Position numbers and translations under genes: made by a program
Shown here: piece after piece, positions 34,587 to 45,271 of the stretch
Numbering within the stretch: position 1 is the first letter of the stretch
Layout of the letters: each line of letters opens with the position of its first letter
Notes under the pieces: model-generated
Database searches by the model: none
The model's input: only the letters and a program-made list of their open reading frames with translations
What the model was told of the DNA's origin: nothing
Source: Azorhizobium doebereinerae UFLA1-100
GTDB lineage: Bacteria; Pseudomonadota; Alphaproteobacteria; Rhizobiales; Xanthobacteraceae
Length of the DNA: 64,000 nucleotides
Reading direction: 5' to 3'
Assembly: GCF_000473085.1 (NCBI RefSeq)
Contig: NZ_AXBA01000015.1
Span: 62,001 to 126,000, forward strand

Positions 34587-37500
34587 CGCAGCGCCTGGCC
34601 GGGCTTGAGGCCGCTCCAGCGGGCGATCCGCTTGGCGAGGCCGTCGAAGGCCAAGTAGATCACCGGCGTGGTAAACAGGGTCAGGATCTGGCTTGCCACC
34701 AGTCCGCCGATGATGGCGATGCCGAGCGGGGCGCGCAGCTCCGAGCCCTCGCCGGCGCCCAGCACCAGCGGCACCGCGCCGAGGATGGCGGCCATGGTGG
34801 TCATCAGGATCGGCCGGAAGCGCAGCAGGCAGGCCTGGTAGATGGCGTCGCGCGGGCTGAGGCCCTGGGTGCGCTCCGCGTCCAGCGCGAAGTCGATCAT
34901 CATGATCGCGTTCTTCTTCACGATGCCGATCAGCAGGATGATGCCGATGATGCCGATGATGTCGAGCTCGTTGCCGGTGCCGAGCAGCGCCAGCAGCGCG
35001 CCGACGCTGGCGGAGGGCAAAGTGGAGAGGATGGTGATGGGGTGGATGTAGCTCTCATAGAGCACGCCCAGCACCACATAGACCGTGACCAGCGCCGCCA
35101 GGATCAGCAGCAATTGGTTCGACAGCGCCCCCTGGAAGGCCAGCGCCGCGCCCTGGAACGAGGTGGTGATGCTGCGCGGCAGGCCGATCTCGGCCTCCAC
35201 CTGCTCGACCGCCTGCACGGCGTCGCCCAGCGCCACGCCGGGAGCGAGGTTGAACGATAAGGTGATGGCCGGGAACTGGCTGAGGTGGCTCACCTGGAGC
35301 GGCGCGGTGCGCTCGGTGATGGTGGCGATGGCGGAGAGCGGCACCTGCCCGCCGCCGGAGGCGGGCACATAGACCTGCTCCAGCGACTTCAGGCTGGCCT
35401 GGAGTGCCGGGTCCGCCTCCAGGATCACCCGGTACTGGTTGGTCTGGGTGAAGATGGTGGAGATGATGCGCTGGCCGAAACTGTCGTACAGCGCATTGTC
35501 CACCGTGGCGGTGGTGATGCCGAAGCGGGCGGCGGTGTCGCGGTCGAGGGTGATGTCCACCGCGAGGCCCTTGTCCAGGAGGTTGCTGGACACGTCCGCC
35601 AGCTCCGGCCGGGCGGCGAGCGCGTCCACCAGGCGCGGCACCCATTTCGCCAGTTCGCCGGCGTCGGTGTCGGACAGCACGAATTGGTACTGGCCGCGCC
35701 CCACGGTGGCGTCCACGGTGAGGTCCTGCACCGGCTGCATGTAGAGCGCGATGCCGCGCACCGCTGCGGCCTGGTCGTTGAGGCGGCGGATGATCTCCAG
35801 CACGCCGGAGGCGCGATCGTCGCGCGGCTTGAGCGCGATCTGGAGCCGGCCGCTGTTCAAGGTGGCGTTGGTGCCGTCCGAGCCGACGAAGGAGGTGACG
35901 GAGACCACGTCCGGGTCCTTCAGGATCTGCGACACCAGCGCCTGCTGGCGCTCGGACATGGCGGAGAAGGAGATGGACTGCGAGGCCTCCGTCACGCCCT
36001 GGATCAGGCTGGTGTCCTGCACCGGGAAGAAGCCCTTGGGGATGCCCACATAGAGCGCGGCGGTGAGCGCCAGGGTGGCGATTGCGATCATCAGGGTCGC
36101 CGCCTGATGGCGCAGCACCACGGTGAGCATGCGCCCGTAGAACGCCACCAGCCGGTCGAACCAGCCCGGCTTGCGCTCCGCCTGCGCCGGCGCGTGCGGC
36201 TTCAGGAGGCGGGCGCACAGCATGGGCACCAGCGTCAACGACACCACGGCCGAGATCAGGATGGTGACGGCCAGCGTGATGGCGAACTCGCGGAACAGGC
36301 GCCCCACCACGTCGGCCATGAACAGCAGGGGAATGAGCACCGCGATCAGCGAGACGGTGAGCGAGACGATGGTGAAGCCGATCTGCTCGGAGCCCTTCAG
36401 CGCCGCCTCATAGGGCTTCATGCCCTCTTCCACGTAGCGCGAGATGTTCTCGATCATGACGATGGCGTCGTCCACCACGAAGCCGGTGGCGATGGTCAGC
36501 GCCATGAGCGAGAGGTTGTTGAGGCTGAAGCCGGCCAGATACATCACCGCGAAGGTGCCGACGATGGACAAAGGCACCGACAGGCTGGGGATGACCGTGG
36601 CCGGCACGTTGCGCAGGAACAGGAAGATCACCAGCACCACGAGGCCGACGGCGAACACCAGCTCGAATTCGGTATCCAGCACCGAGGCGCGGATGGTGGT
36701 GGTGCGGTCGATCAGCACCTGCACCTGCACCGCCGCCGGCAGGTTGGAGGTCAGCTCCGGCAGCAGCGCCTTCACCTCGTTGGCCACCGCGATGACGTTG
36801 GCCCCTGGCTGGCGCTGGACGTTGAGGATGATGGCCGGCGTGGTGTCCATCCAGGCGGCGAGCTTCTCGTTCTCCGCCCCGTCCACCACCTCGGCCACCT
36901 GCCCGAGCCGCACCGGCGCGCCTTTGCGATAGGCCACCACGAGGTCGCGATAGATCGCCGGGTCCTTGATCTGGTCGTTGGCGCTCACCGTGTAGGCGCG
37001 CATCGGCCCGTCGAAGCTGCCTTTCGGCGTGTTGACGTTGGCGTTGGAGATGGTCGAGCGCAGGTCGTCGATATTGAGGCCATAGGCGGCCAGCGCCGGA
37101 AGGTTGGCGCGGATGCGCACCGCCGGCCGCTGCCCGCCGCCGACGCTGACGAGGCCGACGCCCTGCACCTGCGACAGCTTCTGCGCGACGCGGGTGTCGG
37201 CCAGATCCTCCAGCGCCGACAGGCTCAGCGTCTTGGAGGTCACCGCCAGCGTCAGGATCGGCGCGTCGGCGGGATTGACCTTGGCATAGATGGGCGGGGC
37301 GGGCAGATCGCTGGGCAAGAGGTTGCCGGCGGCGTTGATCGCCGCCTGCACTTCCTGCTCGGCCACGTCCAGCGTCAGGTCGAGGCCGAACTGGAGGGTG
37401 ATGATGGAGGCCCCCGCCGAGGACACCGAGCTCATCTGCTTGAGATTCGGCATCTGCCCGAGCTGGCGCTCCAGCGGCGCGGTCACCGCCGAGGTCATCA

Positions 37501-37672
37501 CCTCGGGGCTGGCGCCGGGATAGAAGGTGCGCACCGCGATGGTCGGATAGTCCACCTCCGGCAGCGCCGAGAGCGGCAGGAAGCGGAACGCCACGATGCC
37601 CACCAGCAGCAGCGCCGCCATCAGCAGCGATGTGGCGACCGGGCGCTCGATGAAGGGGCGGGAGATGTTCAC
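34583..37672 (-). CDS. RND efflux pump permease, MdtB-like
   Basis: A 1029-residue inner-membrane exporter of the RND family with normal length. The proton-relay DD occurs in [14 protein letters not shown], and [15 protein letters not shown] is present. Its start overlaps the adaptor stop (37669-37672). With the downstream RND gene it is likely to form a mixed trimer. The operon is headed by an ECF sigma/anti-sigma pair, so expression is probably stress-induced. Confidence 0.94.
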   Translation of the reverse strand: MNISRPFIERPVATSLLMAALLLVGIVAFRFLPLSALPEVDYPTIAVRTFYPGASPEVMTSAVTAPLERQLGQMPNLKQMSSVSSAGASIITLQFGLDLTLDVAEQEVQAAINAAGNLLPSDLPAPPIYAKVNPADAPILTLAVTSKTLSLSALEDLADTRVAQKLSQVQGVGLVSVGGGQRPAVRIRANLPALAAYGLNIDDLRSTISNANVNTPKGSFDGPMRAYTVSANDQIKDPAIYRDLVVAYRKGAPVRLGQVAEVVDGAENEKLAAWMDTTPAIILNVQRQPGANVIAVANEVKALLPELTSNLPAAVQVQVLIDRTTTIRASVLDTEFELVFAVGLVVLVIFLFLRNVPATVIPSLSVPLSIVGTFAVMYLAGFSLNNLSLMALTIATGFVVDDAIVMIENISRYVEEGMKPYEAALKGSEQIGFTIVSLTVSLIAVLIPLLFMADVVGRLFREFAITLAVTILISAVVSLTLVPMLCARLLKPHAPAQAERKPGWFDRLVAFYGRMLTVVLRHQAATLMIAIATLALTAALYVGIPKGFFPVQDTSLIQGVTEASQSISFSAMSERQQALVSQILKDPDVVSVTSFVGSDGTNATLNSGRLQIALKPRDDRASGVLEIIRRLNDQAAAVRGIALYMQPVQDLTVDATVGRGQYQFVLSDTDAGELAKWVPRLVDALAARPELADVSSNLLDKGLAVDITLDRDTAARFGITTATVDNALYDSFGQRIISTIFTQTNQYRVILEADPALQASLKSLEQVYVPASGGGQVPLSAIATITERTAPLQVSHLSQFPAITLSFNLAPGVALGDAVQAVEQVEAEIGLPRSITTSFQGAALAFQGALSNQLLLILAALVTVYVVLGVLYESYIHPITILSTLPSASVGALLALLGTGNELDIIGIIGIILLIGIVKKNAIMMIDFALDAERTQGLSPRDAIYQACLLRFRPILMTTMAAILGAVPLVLGAGEGSELRAPLGIAIIGGLVASQILTLFTTPVIYLAFDGLAKRIARWSGLKPGQALR

Positions 37673-38949
37673 GGCGCGCTCGCCTGCGGGCGGCGGGGCG
37701 CGGCCGCACCCGCGCCGTCGCGCGCCGGCCGGGCGGCCGGCGGCTGGGCGCCCGGCGCGTCGGGCTCGCTGATCTTGGAGCCTTCGCGCAGCTTGTCGGC
37801 GCCGTCCACCACCACCTTGTCGCCGGCGGCAAGGCCCGCGTTCACTGCCACCTTGTCCCCGGCCGACGGGCCGAGCGTCACCTTGCGGACGGTGACCGTA
37901 TTGTCCGGCCCGACCAGATAGACATAGGTGCCCGGCGCGCCGCGCTGCACGGCGGCGGTGGGGATCACCACGATGCTGTCCAGCGTGTTCACCAAGAGGT
38001 CCACGTTGACGAACTGGTTGGGGAACAGGCTGCCGTCCTCATTGTCGAACTCGGCCTTCAGCTTCACCGTGCCGGTGGTCACGTCCACCTGATTGTCGAC
38101 GGTGGTGAGCTTGCCGGTGGCGATCTTGGCCCGGCGGTTGCGGTCATAGACGGTGACCGGAAGCTCGGCCCCGCCGCTCATGCGGCGCATGACGGCGGGC
38201 ACCACGTCCTCCGGCAGGGAGAACACCACGGTGATCGGCCGCAGCTGGGCGATGACCACGAGGCCGGTGCTGTCGCCGCCCTGGACATAGTTGCCCACGT
38301 CCACGAGGCGGATGCCGAGGCGGCCGGAGACCGGGGCGACGATGTGGCAATATTCCAGGTTCAGCTCGGCGGTGCGCACCTGCGCCTGGTCCATCTCCAC
38401 CGTGCCCTGATATTGCTGCACCAGGGCGTCCTGCGTATCCACCGACTGCTGCGAGGCGGCATTCTTCAACACCAGCGTCTTGAAGCGGGTGAGGTCCAGC
38501 TCGGCATTGCGCAATTGCGCCTGGTCGCGCGCCAACTGGCCCTGCGCCTGCTTGAGCGCGGCCTCGTAGGGGCGCGGGTCCACCTCGGCCAGGGGATCGC
38601 CGGCTTTGACGTCCTGGCCTTCCTTGAAGAAGATCTTGGTCAGGCGGCCGGAGATCTGGGTGCGCACCGTCACCGTGGTCAGCGGCGTCACCGTGCCGAG
38701 CGCGGTCAGCGTCACCGGCAGGCTGCCGGAGATGGCCGTGGCGGTGGCCACCGGCACCGGGCCGGTGAAGGCCCGCCGGCCGCCCGGCGGGGTTGCCTCC
38801 TGCGGGCGGATCCACCAGCCCGCCGCCACCAGGGCGATGAGCGCGGCGCAGATCAGCGCGGACCATGGAAAGCGCCGGCGGGGCGGCTTTTCTTCCCCTA
38901 GGGTAATCGGCTCTCCCTGCAAATCCCGGAGGGGGCGAGGGTCATTCAT
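37669..38949 (-). CDS. RND efflux periplasmic adaptor (HlyD/MdtA-like)
   Basis: A 426-residue membrane fusion protein that joins the pump to an outer-membrane channel. One N-terminal helix (about residues 28-47) anchors it. Then come a barrel-sandwich/lipoyl part ([19 protein letters not shown]), a coiled-coil hairpin (residues 120-170) and a beta-barrel domain. The C-terminal 40 residues are Pro/Ala-rich. No outer-membrane channel gene is nearby, so a shared TolC-type protein must be used. Confidence 0.93.
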   Translation of the reverse strand: MNDPRPLRDLQGEPITLGEEKPPRRRFPWSALICAALIALVAAGWWIRPQEATPPGGRRAFTGPVPVATATAISGSLPVTLTALGTVTPLTTVTVRTQISGRLTKIFFKEGQDVKAGDPLAEVDPRPYEAALKQAQGQLARDQAQLRNAELDLTRFKTLVLKNAASQQSVDTQDALVQQYQGTVEMDQAQVRTAELNLEYCHIVAPVSGRLGIRLVDVGNYVQGGDSTGLVVIAQLRPITVVFSLPEDVVPAVMRRMSGGAELPVTVYDRNRRAKIATGKLTTVDNQVDVTTGTVKLKAEFDNEDGSLFPNQFVNVDLLVNTLDSIVVIPTAAVQRGAPGTYVYLVGPDNTVTVRKVTLGPSAGDKVAVNAGLAAGDKVVVDGADKLREGSKISEPDAPGAQPPAARPARDGAGAAAPRRPQASAP

Positions 38950-38985
38950 GGGATGTACCTGATTGAACGATGGTTCGGTTGGCCG

Positions 38986-39495
38986 TCAGCGCGACGCGGG
39001 TTTCGGACGCACCGGATCATCCGGCGGAATCCAATCCGCGAGCCGCGCCCGGCCTTCCGGGCTCATGTTGACCGCCGCCTTCATCACCGCGCCGTGCAGG
39101 GCGGCCCAGATCGACCTGCGGGCATCGCGCAGGGCGTTCAGGGCCGTATCGGCGGCGGCGGGGTCGAAGGGCTCGGCCTTCAGCGCCCGGCGCACCGCCT
39201 CCTGCGCCTCGCGGGACGCACGCCGGCCCGCCTCGACGGTGGCTTCCACCGCCGTGAACTGGGCCTGGACCTCCTTGGCATCCTGTGGCGGCAAAGTTGC
39301 GGCAAGGCGGTCGATGCGCGCGGCCGGGCTGCGGTCGGCGGGGTTCCGTTCGGCGGACATGGGGCCGGGCCGGCCGGACTTGTGGATCACCAGGGCGACG
39401 GCGGCGCCGAGGAAGAACAGGTTCAAGGCCAGGGACACGACGAGCAGCAGGCGCCACGGCGCCCGCCGCCCGCTGGGCCGGGACATCTCGCTCAT
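38986..39495 (-). CDS. Periplasmic heavy-metal-resistance/sensor-like protein (Spy/CnrX-like)
   Basis: A 169-residue protein with one N-terminal transmembrane helix (about residues 15-38) and a helical periplasmic domain. The layout matches metal-resistance/Spy-like helical proteins: LPPQDAKEVQAQF, long Arg/Glu-rich helices and a closing SPEGRARLADW. Metal-binding His or Met clusters are not obvious. The start overlaps the anti-sigma stop. It probably senses envelope damage or metal for the sigma/anti-sigma pair upstream. Confidence 0.8.
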   Translation of the reverse strand: MSEMSRPSGRRAPWRLLLVVSLALNLFFLGAAVALVIHKSGRPGPMSAERNPADRSPAARIDRLAATLPPQDAKEVQAQFTAVEATVEAGRRASREAQEAVRRALKAEPFDPAAADTALNALRDARRSIWAALHGAVMKAAVNMSPEGRARLADWIPPDDPVRPKPASR

Positions 39496-39998
39496 AGGCC
39501 GTTCTCCGCGATCGGATCGGGTTCGAACATGATGGCGCTGACATCCGCCACGGCCACGGCGGGCACCGTCGGCCGGTAGGAAAAGCCTGCGTCCACCACA
39601 TGCGAGCCCATGATGAAGCCGAGCAGCGCCATGGCGGCGAAGGCCGCGACGCCGGGCCAGGCCGGGCGCAGTTCCGCCGCCGCGAGCCAGCTTTCGATCC
39701 GCTGCGCCCAGGAGCGGTCCTGCGCGGGCAGGGGAAGGGTCGCGAGGCGCGCCGCCACCCGGCGGCCGAACGCCTCGTCCTCGCGCGTCAGCGCCCCGGT
39801 CAGGTGCCGGCGGAGCAGCGCCTCGGTGCGCTCGGCGTCGGCGAGCAGCGCCCGCGCCGCCGTGTCCCGCGCCAGGGTCAGCTCGGCGCTCGCGCGCAGG
39901 TCCGCCGGCCAGTCGGCCAGGTCCGGCCCGTGCAAGGCCAGCGCATGTTCCAGTTTCGCCAGGGACAGCGGGCGGCCGGAGCGGGGTGAAAGGGTCAT
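39492..39998 (-). CDS. Membrane anti-sigma factor-like protein
   Basis: A 168-residue protein with a cytosolic N-terminal region of about 100 residues, one transmembrane helix (about residues 115-135, WPGVAAFAAMALLGFIMGS) and a short periplasmic tail. It lies 3 nt behind an ECF sigma gene and is coupled to a periplasmic sensor-like gene, the standard arrangement of a membrane anti-sigma. The sequence itself is poorly conserved, so the call rests mainly on context and topology. Confidence 0.75.
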   Translation of the reverse strand: MTLSPRSGRPLSLAKLEHALALHGPDLADWPADLRASAELTLARDTAARALLADAERTEALLRRHLTGALTREDEAFGRRVAARLATLPLPAQDRSWAQRIESWLAAAELRPAWPGVAAFAAMALLGFIMGSHVVDAGFSYRPTVPAVAVADVSAIMFEPDPIAENGL

Positions 39999-40001
39999 GA
40001 T

Positions 40002-40595
40002 CTAGCTCCCATCTGCCGGAGGCGCGAGGCGGGCCCGCAGGGCCTTGCGGGCGCGGACCAGCAGGGTCTCGACCCCGCCCACCGTGGTGCCCAGCACCTC
40101 GGCGGCGCGGCTGTTGGACAGTCCTTCCCAATAGGTGAGCAGCACCACGGCGCGCTGCCGGTCGGGCAAGGCGGTGATGGCCGCCGTGAGCCGGGCGCGC
40201 TCGTGCCGCGCCACCAGTTCGGCTTCGGCGTCGGGCCCGGGGTCGGCCGGATCACCCGCCTCGTCGAGCGCGGCATGGGGCACACGGCGGCGGTGGTTGA
40301 GGCAGAGATTGACGACGATGCGGTGGAACCAGGTGCGGAAGCTGGCCGTGGGCTGCCAGCGGGGCGCCGCGCGCCAAACCCGCAGGAAGGCTTCCTGGGC
40401 CACCTCCTCGGCGTCGGCATCGCTGCCGAGATAGCGCCGCGCGAGGGCGGCCGCGCGGGCGGCGTGCCGATCGCACAGCATGCGGAACGCCGCCTCGTTG
40501 CCGTCCGCGATGCGCGCCATGAGATCTTCGTCGCTTGGCTCTCGCATCCGCAAACTCGACGCCACATCTGGTCGCAGAATGGCACCATGGCGCAT
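40002..40595 (-). CDS. ECF-type RNA polymerase sigma factor
   Basis: A 197-residue sigma-70 family factor with region 2 (DADAEEVAQEAFLRVWRA) and region 4 (LPDRQRAVVLLTYWEGLSNS, then AAEVLGTTVGGVETLLVRAR), and no region 1. It heads the operon anti-sigma, sensor, adaptor, RND, RND. ATG 40595 has AGGAGG only one base away; ATG 40547 gives a more usual N-terminus (MREPSDEDL) and is a good alternative. It probably controls this pump and itself. Confidence 0.9.
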   Translation of the reverse strand: MRHGAILRPDVASSLRMREPSDEDLMARIADGNEAAFRMLCDRHAARAAALARRYLGSDADAEEVAQEAFLRVWRAAPRWQPTASFRTWFHRIVVNLCLNHRRRVPHAALDEAGDPADPGPDAEAELVARHERARLTAAITALPDRQRAVVLLTYWEGLSNSRAAEVLGTTVGGVETLLVRARKALRARLAPPADGS

Positions 40596-40702
40596 TCCTC
40601 CTCAATCCCGTCGGTCCGCCCCGGTTCATTTTCGCCACGTGGGCGGCTCTTTGGCGGATCGGCCTCTCGACCTTCCGCACCCCCTTTAACCCGGCTCGGG
40701 CG

Positions 40703-40766
40703 GAAACCCTGCGCTGGGGAAGGTGATCACGGATGCGTGAACCTGCCGCAGGCCGCGCAGGGTTTC
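40703..40766. promoter_or_regulatory. Divergent promoter region with a perfect 12-bp inverted repeat and nested palindromes
   Basis: GAAACCCTGCGC (40703-40714) is exactly complementary to GCGCAGGGTTTC (40755-40766). Between the arms lie the palindrome GTGATCAC (40723-40730) and CCTGC-C-GCAGG (40742-40752). The block sits between the ECF operon and the divergent adaptor gene. TGAACC, a possible ECF -35, occurs at 40738 on the plus strand and at 40628-40623 on the minus strand. Confidence 0.55.
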
Positions 40767-40815
40767 GCGCGCGCGGGTGTTGAACGGGTGGGTTCCTCTT
40801 CCGGGGTCGATCGGT

Positions 40816-41994
40816 ATGCGCCGTTTTTTATGGGTTCTGGCCGCGGTGGTCGTGGTGGCAGGCGGTCTGGCGTGGCGGTTCGGCGTCGCGGCCCCCACGC
40901 CGGCGGCAAGTGCCAAGGCCCCCAGCGTACCGATCCCGGTGGTGGCCGCCCCGGCCGGCGTGCAGGACGTGCCGGTCTATGCCAACGGCATCGGCGCGGT
41001 GCAGGCGTTCAATTCCGTCACCGTGAAGGTGCGGGTGGACGGCGAGTTGCAGAAGGTGCTGTTCACCGAGGGGCAGGAGGTCAAGGCCGGCGACGTCATC
41101 GCCCAGATCGACCCGCGCACCTATCAGGCGACGCTCGCCCAGGCCAAGGCGGCCAAGGCCAAGGACGAGGCCCAGCTCGCCAACGCCAGGATGGACCAGG
41201 ACCGCTACACCACGCTGGTGGAAAAGAACGCCGTCTCGCGGCAAACCCTCGACACCCAGAAGGCGCTGGTGGCGCAGTATGAGGCGGCGGTGCAGGGCGA
41301 CCAGGCCTCCATCGACAATGCCGAGGTGCAGCTCGGCTACACCACGATCCGCGCCCCCATTTCCGGGCGCACCGGCGTGCGGCAGGTGGACCAGGGCAAC
41401 ATCGTCCACGCCACCGACACCACCGGGCTGGTGGTCATCACCCAGCTGAAGCCGGTCTCGGTGATCTTCGCTTTGCCGCAGGACCGCCTGGACGACGTGA
41501 TCGCCGCCATGGCCCGCGGCCCGGTGCCGGTGCTGGCGTTCCGGCGCGACGGCGTGACCCGGCTGGGCGAGGGCAAGGTCGAATTGATCGACAACCAGAT
41601 CAACACCGACACCGGCACGCTGCGCATCAAGGCGACGTTTCCCAATGACGACGAGAAGCTCTGGCCCGGCGCGTTCGTGAACGTGAAGGTGCTGGTGGAC
41701 ACGCTGCACGACGCCGTCACCGTGCCGTCCCAGGTGGTGCAGCGCGGGCCGGACAGCCTGTACGTCTATGTGGTGAAGCCGGACAATACGGTGGAGAAGC
41801 GCACCGTCACCGTGGCCTCGGCGCTCGGGCCGAGCACCGTGATCGCCAGCGGCCTGAAGAGCGGCGAGCAGGTGGTGGTGGACGGCCAGCTCCGGCTCAC
41901 CCCCGGCGCCCGCGTCTCCCTGACGCCGGGCGCGCCGCCGCCGGCGGTCCCGCCCGCCGCGACCACCGCCGAGAATGGCGAGAAGCGGGCATGA
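40816..41994 (+). CDS. RND efflux periplasmic adaptor (HlyD family), second pump
   Basis: A 392-residue membrane fusion protein. The N-terminal helix spans about residues 4-22, followed by a lipoyl part (GQEVKAGDVIAQIDPRTYQ), a coiled-coil hairpin and barrel domains. ATG 40816 is chosen because the longer form adds 13 residues before the signal anchor. It is divergent from the ECF-headed pump operon. The stop overlaps the RND gene (41991-41994). Confidence 0.93.
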   Translation: MRRFLWVLAAVVVVAGGLAWRFGVAAPTPAASAKAPSVPIPVVAAPAGVQDVPVYANGIGAVQAFNSVTVKVRVDGELQKVLFTEGQEVKAGDVIAQIDPRTYQATLAQAKAAKAKDEAQLANARMDQDRYTTLVEKNAVSRQTLDTQKALVAQYEAAVQGDQASIDNAEVQLGYTTIRAPISGRTGVRQVDQGNIVHATDTTGLVVITQLKPVSVIFALPQDRLDDVIAAMARGPVPVLAFRRDGVTRLGEGKVELIDNQINTDTGTLRIKATFPNDDEKLWPGAFVNVKVLVDTLHDAVTVPSQVVQRGPDSLYVYVVKPDNTVEKRTVTVASALGPSTVIASGLKSGEQVVVDGQLRLTPGARVSLTPGAPPPAVPPAATTAENGEKRA

Positions 41995-44900
41995 GCATCT
42001 CCACCCCCTTCATCCGCCGCCCCATCGCCACCACGCTGCTGATGGTGGCCATGGTGCTGATCGGCGCGGTGGCCTATCCGCTGCTGCCGGTGGCGCCGCT
42101 GCCGCAGGTGGACTTTCCCACCATCCAGGTGTCCGCCAGCCTGCCCGGCGCCAGCCCGGAGACCATGGCCTCCTCGGTGGCGACGCCCCTGGAGCGCCAG
42201 TTCAGCCAGATCGCCGGCGTGACGCAGATGACCTCGTCGAGCGCGCTCGGCGTCGTCTCCATCACCATCCAGTTCGACCTCAACCGCAACATCGACGCGG
42301 CGGCGCAGGACGTGCAGTCGGCCATCACCGCCGCCTCGGGCCAATTGCCCAAGAACCTCCCCAGTCCGCCGACCTTCCGTAAGGTCAATCCGGCGGATTC
42401 GCCCATCCTCATCATCGCCGTGCAGTCGGACCTCTATCCGCTGATCAAGCTGGATGATCTGGCCGACACCATCCTGGCGCAGCAGATCAGCCAGATCCCC
42501 GGCATCGCCCAGGTGGCGATCACCGGCGAGCAGAAGCCGGCGGTGCGGGTGCAGGTGGACCCGGCCAAGCTCGCGGCGCTGGGCATGAGCCTGGAGGACG
42601 TGCGCACGGTGCTGGCCAGCGCCACGGTGGATTCGCCCAAGGGCAGCTTCGACGGCCCGACGCAGAGCTTCACCATCTATGCGGACGACCAGTTGCTGGC
42701 CTCGCAGCCGTGGAACGACGTCATCATCTCCTACAAGAACGGCGCGCCGGTCCGCATCCGCGATATCGGCGCCGCCGTGGACGGGCCGGAGAACCAGCGC
42801 CTCGCGTCCTGGCAGAGGGGCAAGCGCGGCATCCAGCTGATCGTCTTCAAGCAGCCCGGCGCCAATGTGATCGAGACGGTGGACCGGGTGCGGGCGATGA
42901 TCCCGCGCCTGGAAGCCTCGCTGCCGCCGGGCATCAATGTCGACCTCATCACCGACCGCACCCAGACCATCCGCGCCTCGGTGGACGACGTGCAGCTCAC
43001 CATGCTGCTCACCATCGCCCTCGTGGTGGCGGTGATCTTCGCCTTCCTGCGCAACGTCTGGGCCACCGTCATCCCCAGCATCACCGTGCCCATGGCGCTG
43101 ATCGGCACCTTCGCGGTGATGTACCTGCTGGGCTACAGCCTGGACAATCTCTCGCTGATGGGCCTTACCATCGCGGTGGGCTTCGTGGTCGACGACGCCA
43201 TCGTCATGCTGGAGAACATCTACCGCCACATCGAGGAGGGCCTCTCGCCCATGGACGCGGCCATCAAGGGCGCGGGCGAGATCGGCTTCACCATCATCTC
43301 CATCAGCGTGTCGCTGATCGCGGTGTTCATCCCGGTGCTGCTGATGGGCGGCATCGTCGGCCGCCTGCTGCGCGAGTTCGCGGTCACCGTCACCATCACC
43401 ATCCTGGTTTCGGTGGTGGTGTCGCTGACGCTGACGCCGATGATGTGCTCGCTGTTCCTCAAGAACGAGCACGGGGTGAAGCACGGCCGCGCCTACATGG
43501 CCGCCGAGCGCTTCTTCGACGGCATGCTGCATGCCTATGACACCGGTCTGAAATGGGTGCTGCGCCACCAGACCGTGACGCTGTGCGTCCTGTTCCTCAC
43601 CATCGCCGCCACCGGCACGCTCTATGCGCTGATCCCCAAGGGCTTCTTCCCGCAGCAGGACACCGGCTTCATCACCGGCTTCACCGAGGCGGCGCAGGAC
43701 ATCTCGTTCGCCGCCATGTCGCAGAAGCAGCAGGCGCTGATGGCCATCGTCGCCAAGGACCCGGACGTGGAGAGCGTCTCGGCGGCGGTGGGCGCCACCG
43801 GCGGCTCGCAGACGGTGAACACCGGGCGCATGTGGATCAACCTCAAGCCGCGCGACGAGCGCGCCGCCAGCGCCACGCAGATCATCAACCGGCTGCGGCC
43901 GCAGACGGCCAAGGTCACCGGCGTCAACCTGTTCCTCCAGGCGGCGCAGGACATCAACGTGGGCGGCCGCGCCTCCCGCACGCAGTATCAATACACCTTG
44001 CAGGACGCCAACCTCGCCGAGCTGAACAGCTGGGCGCCGCGCATCCTGGCCAAGCTCAAGGCGCTGCCCGAGCTCCAGGACGTGGCCACCGACCAGCAGA
44101 CCAGCGCGCCCACCGTGTCGCTGACCATCGACCGCGACACCGCCGCCCGCTTCGGCATCCAGCCGCAGGTGATCGACGACACGCTGTACGACGCCTTCGG
44201 CCAGCGCCAGGTGGCGCAATACTTCACCCAGCTGTCGCAATATCACGTGGTGCTGGAGGTGGATCCCAAGCTCCAGCAGGACGCCACCGCGCTGGACAAG
44301 ATCTATGTGAAGTCGCCGCGCACCGGCGAGATGATCCCGCTGTCCGCCTTCGTGAAGGTGGACACCTCGAAGACCGCCTACCTCTCCATCAGCCACCAGG
44401 GCCAGTTCCCGGCGGTGACGCTGAGCTTCAACCTGTCGCCGGGCATCGCCCTCGGGCAGGCGGTGGTGGCGATCCAGAAGGCGGAGCTGGAGATGGGCAA
44501 GCCCATCACCCTCATCGGCACCTTCCAGGGCACGGCGCAGGCGTTCCAGGATTCCCTGCGCACCCAGCCCTATCTCATCCTGGCGGCGATCATCGCCGTC
44601 TACATCATCCTCGGCATCCTCTACGAGAGCTTCATCCACCCGCTGACCATCCTCTCGACCCTGCCGTCGGCGGGGCTCGGGGCGCTGCTGATCCTCTATG
44701 TGGCGGGCTACGACCTCAGCGTCATCGCGCTGATCGGCATCCTGCTGCTGATCGGCATCGTGAAGAAGAACGCCATCATGATGATCGACTTCGCGCTCCA
44801 GCGGGAGCGCGAGGAGGGCATGGCGCCGGAGCAGTCCATCTACGAGGCCTGCCTCACCCGCTTCCGCCCGATCATGATGACCACCATGGCCGCGCTGCTC

Positions 44901-45137
44901 GGCGGCGTGCCCTTGATGCTCGGCTCCGGCACCGGCTCGGAGCTGCGCCAGCCGCTCGGCTACGCCATCGTCGGCGGGCTGATCGTCAGCCAGATGCTGA
45001 CGCTTTACACCACGCCGGTGGTGTATCTCGCCATGGGCCGGCTCAGCCGCGCCATCGGCCGCTGGCGCACCGGGGAGGGCAAGCCCGCCCCGGCGGCGGC
45101 CGAGCCGGTGACGGTGCATTCGGCCGCCGCCGAATAG
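41991..45137 (+). CDS. RND efflux pump permease, second pump
   Basis: A 1048-residue RND exporter of multidrug type with normal length. The proton-relay DD is in [14 protein letters not shown], and [15 protein letters not shown] is present. It is translationally coupled to its adaptor. Together with 31341-38949 this gives two tripartite pumps back to back around one regulatory region, and no outer-membrane factor for either. Confidence 0.94.
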   Translation: MSISTPFIRRPIATTLLMVAMVLIGAVAYPLLPVAPLPQVDFPTIQVSASLPGASPETMASSVATPLERQFSQIAGVTQMTSSSALGVVSITIQFDLNRNIDAAAQDVQSAITAASGQLPKNLPSPPTFRKVNPADSPILIIAVQSDLYPLIKLDDLADTILAQQISQIPGIAQVAITGEQKPAVRVQVDPAKLAALGMSLEDVRTVLASATVDSPKGSFDGPTQSFTIYADDQLLASQPWNDVIISYKNGAPVRIRDIGAAVDGPENQRLASWQRGKRGIQLIVFKQPGANVIETVDRVRAMIPRLEASLPPGINVDLITDRTQTIRASVDDVQLTMLLTIALVVAVIFAFLRNVWATVIPSITVPMALIGTFAVMYLLGYSLDNLSLMGLTIAVGFVVDDAIVMLENIYRHIEEGLSPMDAAIKGAGEIGFTIISISVSLIAVFIPVLLMGGIVGRLLREFAVTVTITILVSVVVSLTLTPMMCSLFLKNEHGVKHGRAYMAAERFFDGMLHAYDTGLKWVLRHQTVTLCVLFLTIAATGTLYALIPKGFFPQQDTGFITGFTEAAQDISFAAMSQKQQALMAIVAKDPDVESVSAAVGATGGSQTVNTGRMWINLKPRDERAASATQIINRLRPQTAKVTGVNLFLQAAQDINVGGRASRTQYQYTLQDANLAELNSWAPRILAKLKALPELQDVATDQQTSAPTVSLTIDRDTAARFGIQPQVIDDTLYDAFGQRQVAQYFTQLSQYHVVLEVDPKLQQDATALDKIYVKSPRTGEMIPLSAFVKVDTSKTAYLSISHQGQFPAVTLSFNLSPGIALGQAVVAIQKAELEMGKPITLIGTFQGTAQAFQDSLRTQPYLILAAIIAVYIILGILYESFIHPLTILSTLPSAGLGALLILYVAGYDLSVIALIGILLLIGIVKKNAIMMIDFALQREREEGMAPEQSIYEACLTRFRPIMMTTMAALLGGVPLMLGSGTGSELRQPLGYAIVGGLIVSQMLTLYTTPVVYLAMGRLSRAIGRWRTGEGKPAPAAAEPVTVHSAAAE

Positions 45138-45181
45138 CGCGGCGGCGATGGTGCGCGCAGGCGGGAACGGGCGGCCGCCTC

Positions 45182-45197
45182 AAATCGTTTCAATCGG
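45182..45197. promoter_or_regulatory. Candidate operator upstream of edd, shared with the TRAP importer promoter
   Basis: AAATCGTTTCAATCGG matches AAATCGTTTTGATCGG at 56115-56130 in 14 of 16 positions. The core resembles the CG-centred pseudo-palindromes bound by LacI-family repressors. It lies 75 nt before the edd start. Confidence 0.5.
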
Positions 45198-45271
45198 TGC
45201 GGCGCGGGCTCTGGCCCGGCCGCGCGGCGGGGGGTAGGGTCCGGCGAACGCATCAGCCAGGAGGCACCCCC

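Noticed and set aside
32340-37921. Long plus-strand frames across both minus-strand RND genes
   Set aside because: Same antisense composition artefact; the RND genes on the other strand have all family motifs.
40002-40595. ECF sigma as the partner of the ChrR protein at 27400
   Set aside because: It is directly followed by its own membrane anti-sigma and sensor gene, so a dedicated system is more likely. Cross-talk cannot be excluded from sequence.
41766-45119. A 1117-residue open frame on the minus strand
   Set aside because: It is antisense to a clear RND pump gene and its product is full of His, Arg, Asp and Gly, the usual mirror of a high-GC gene.
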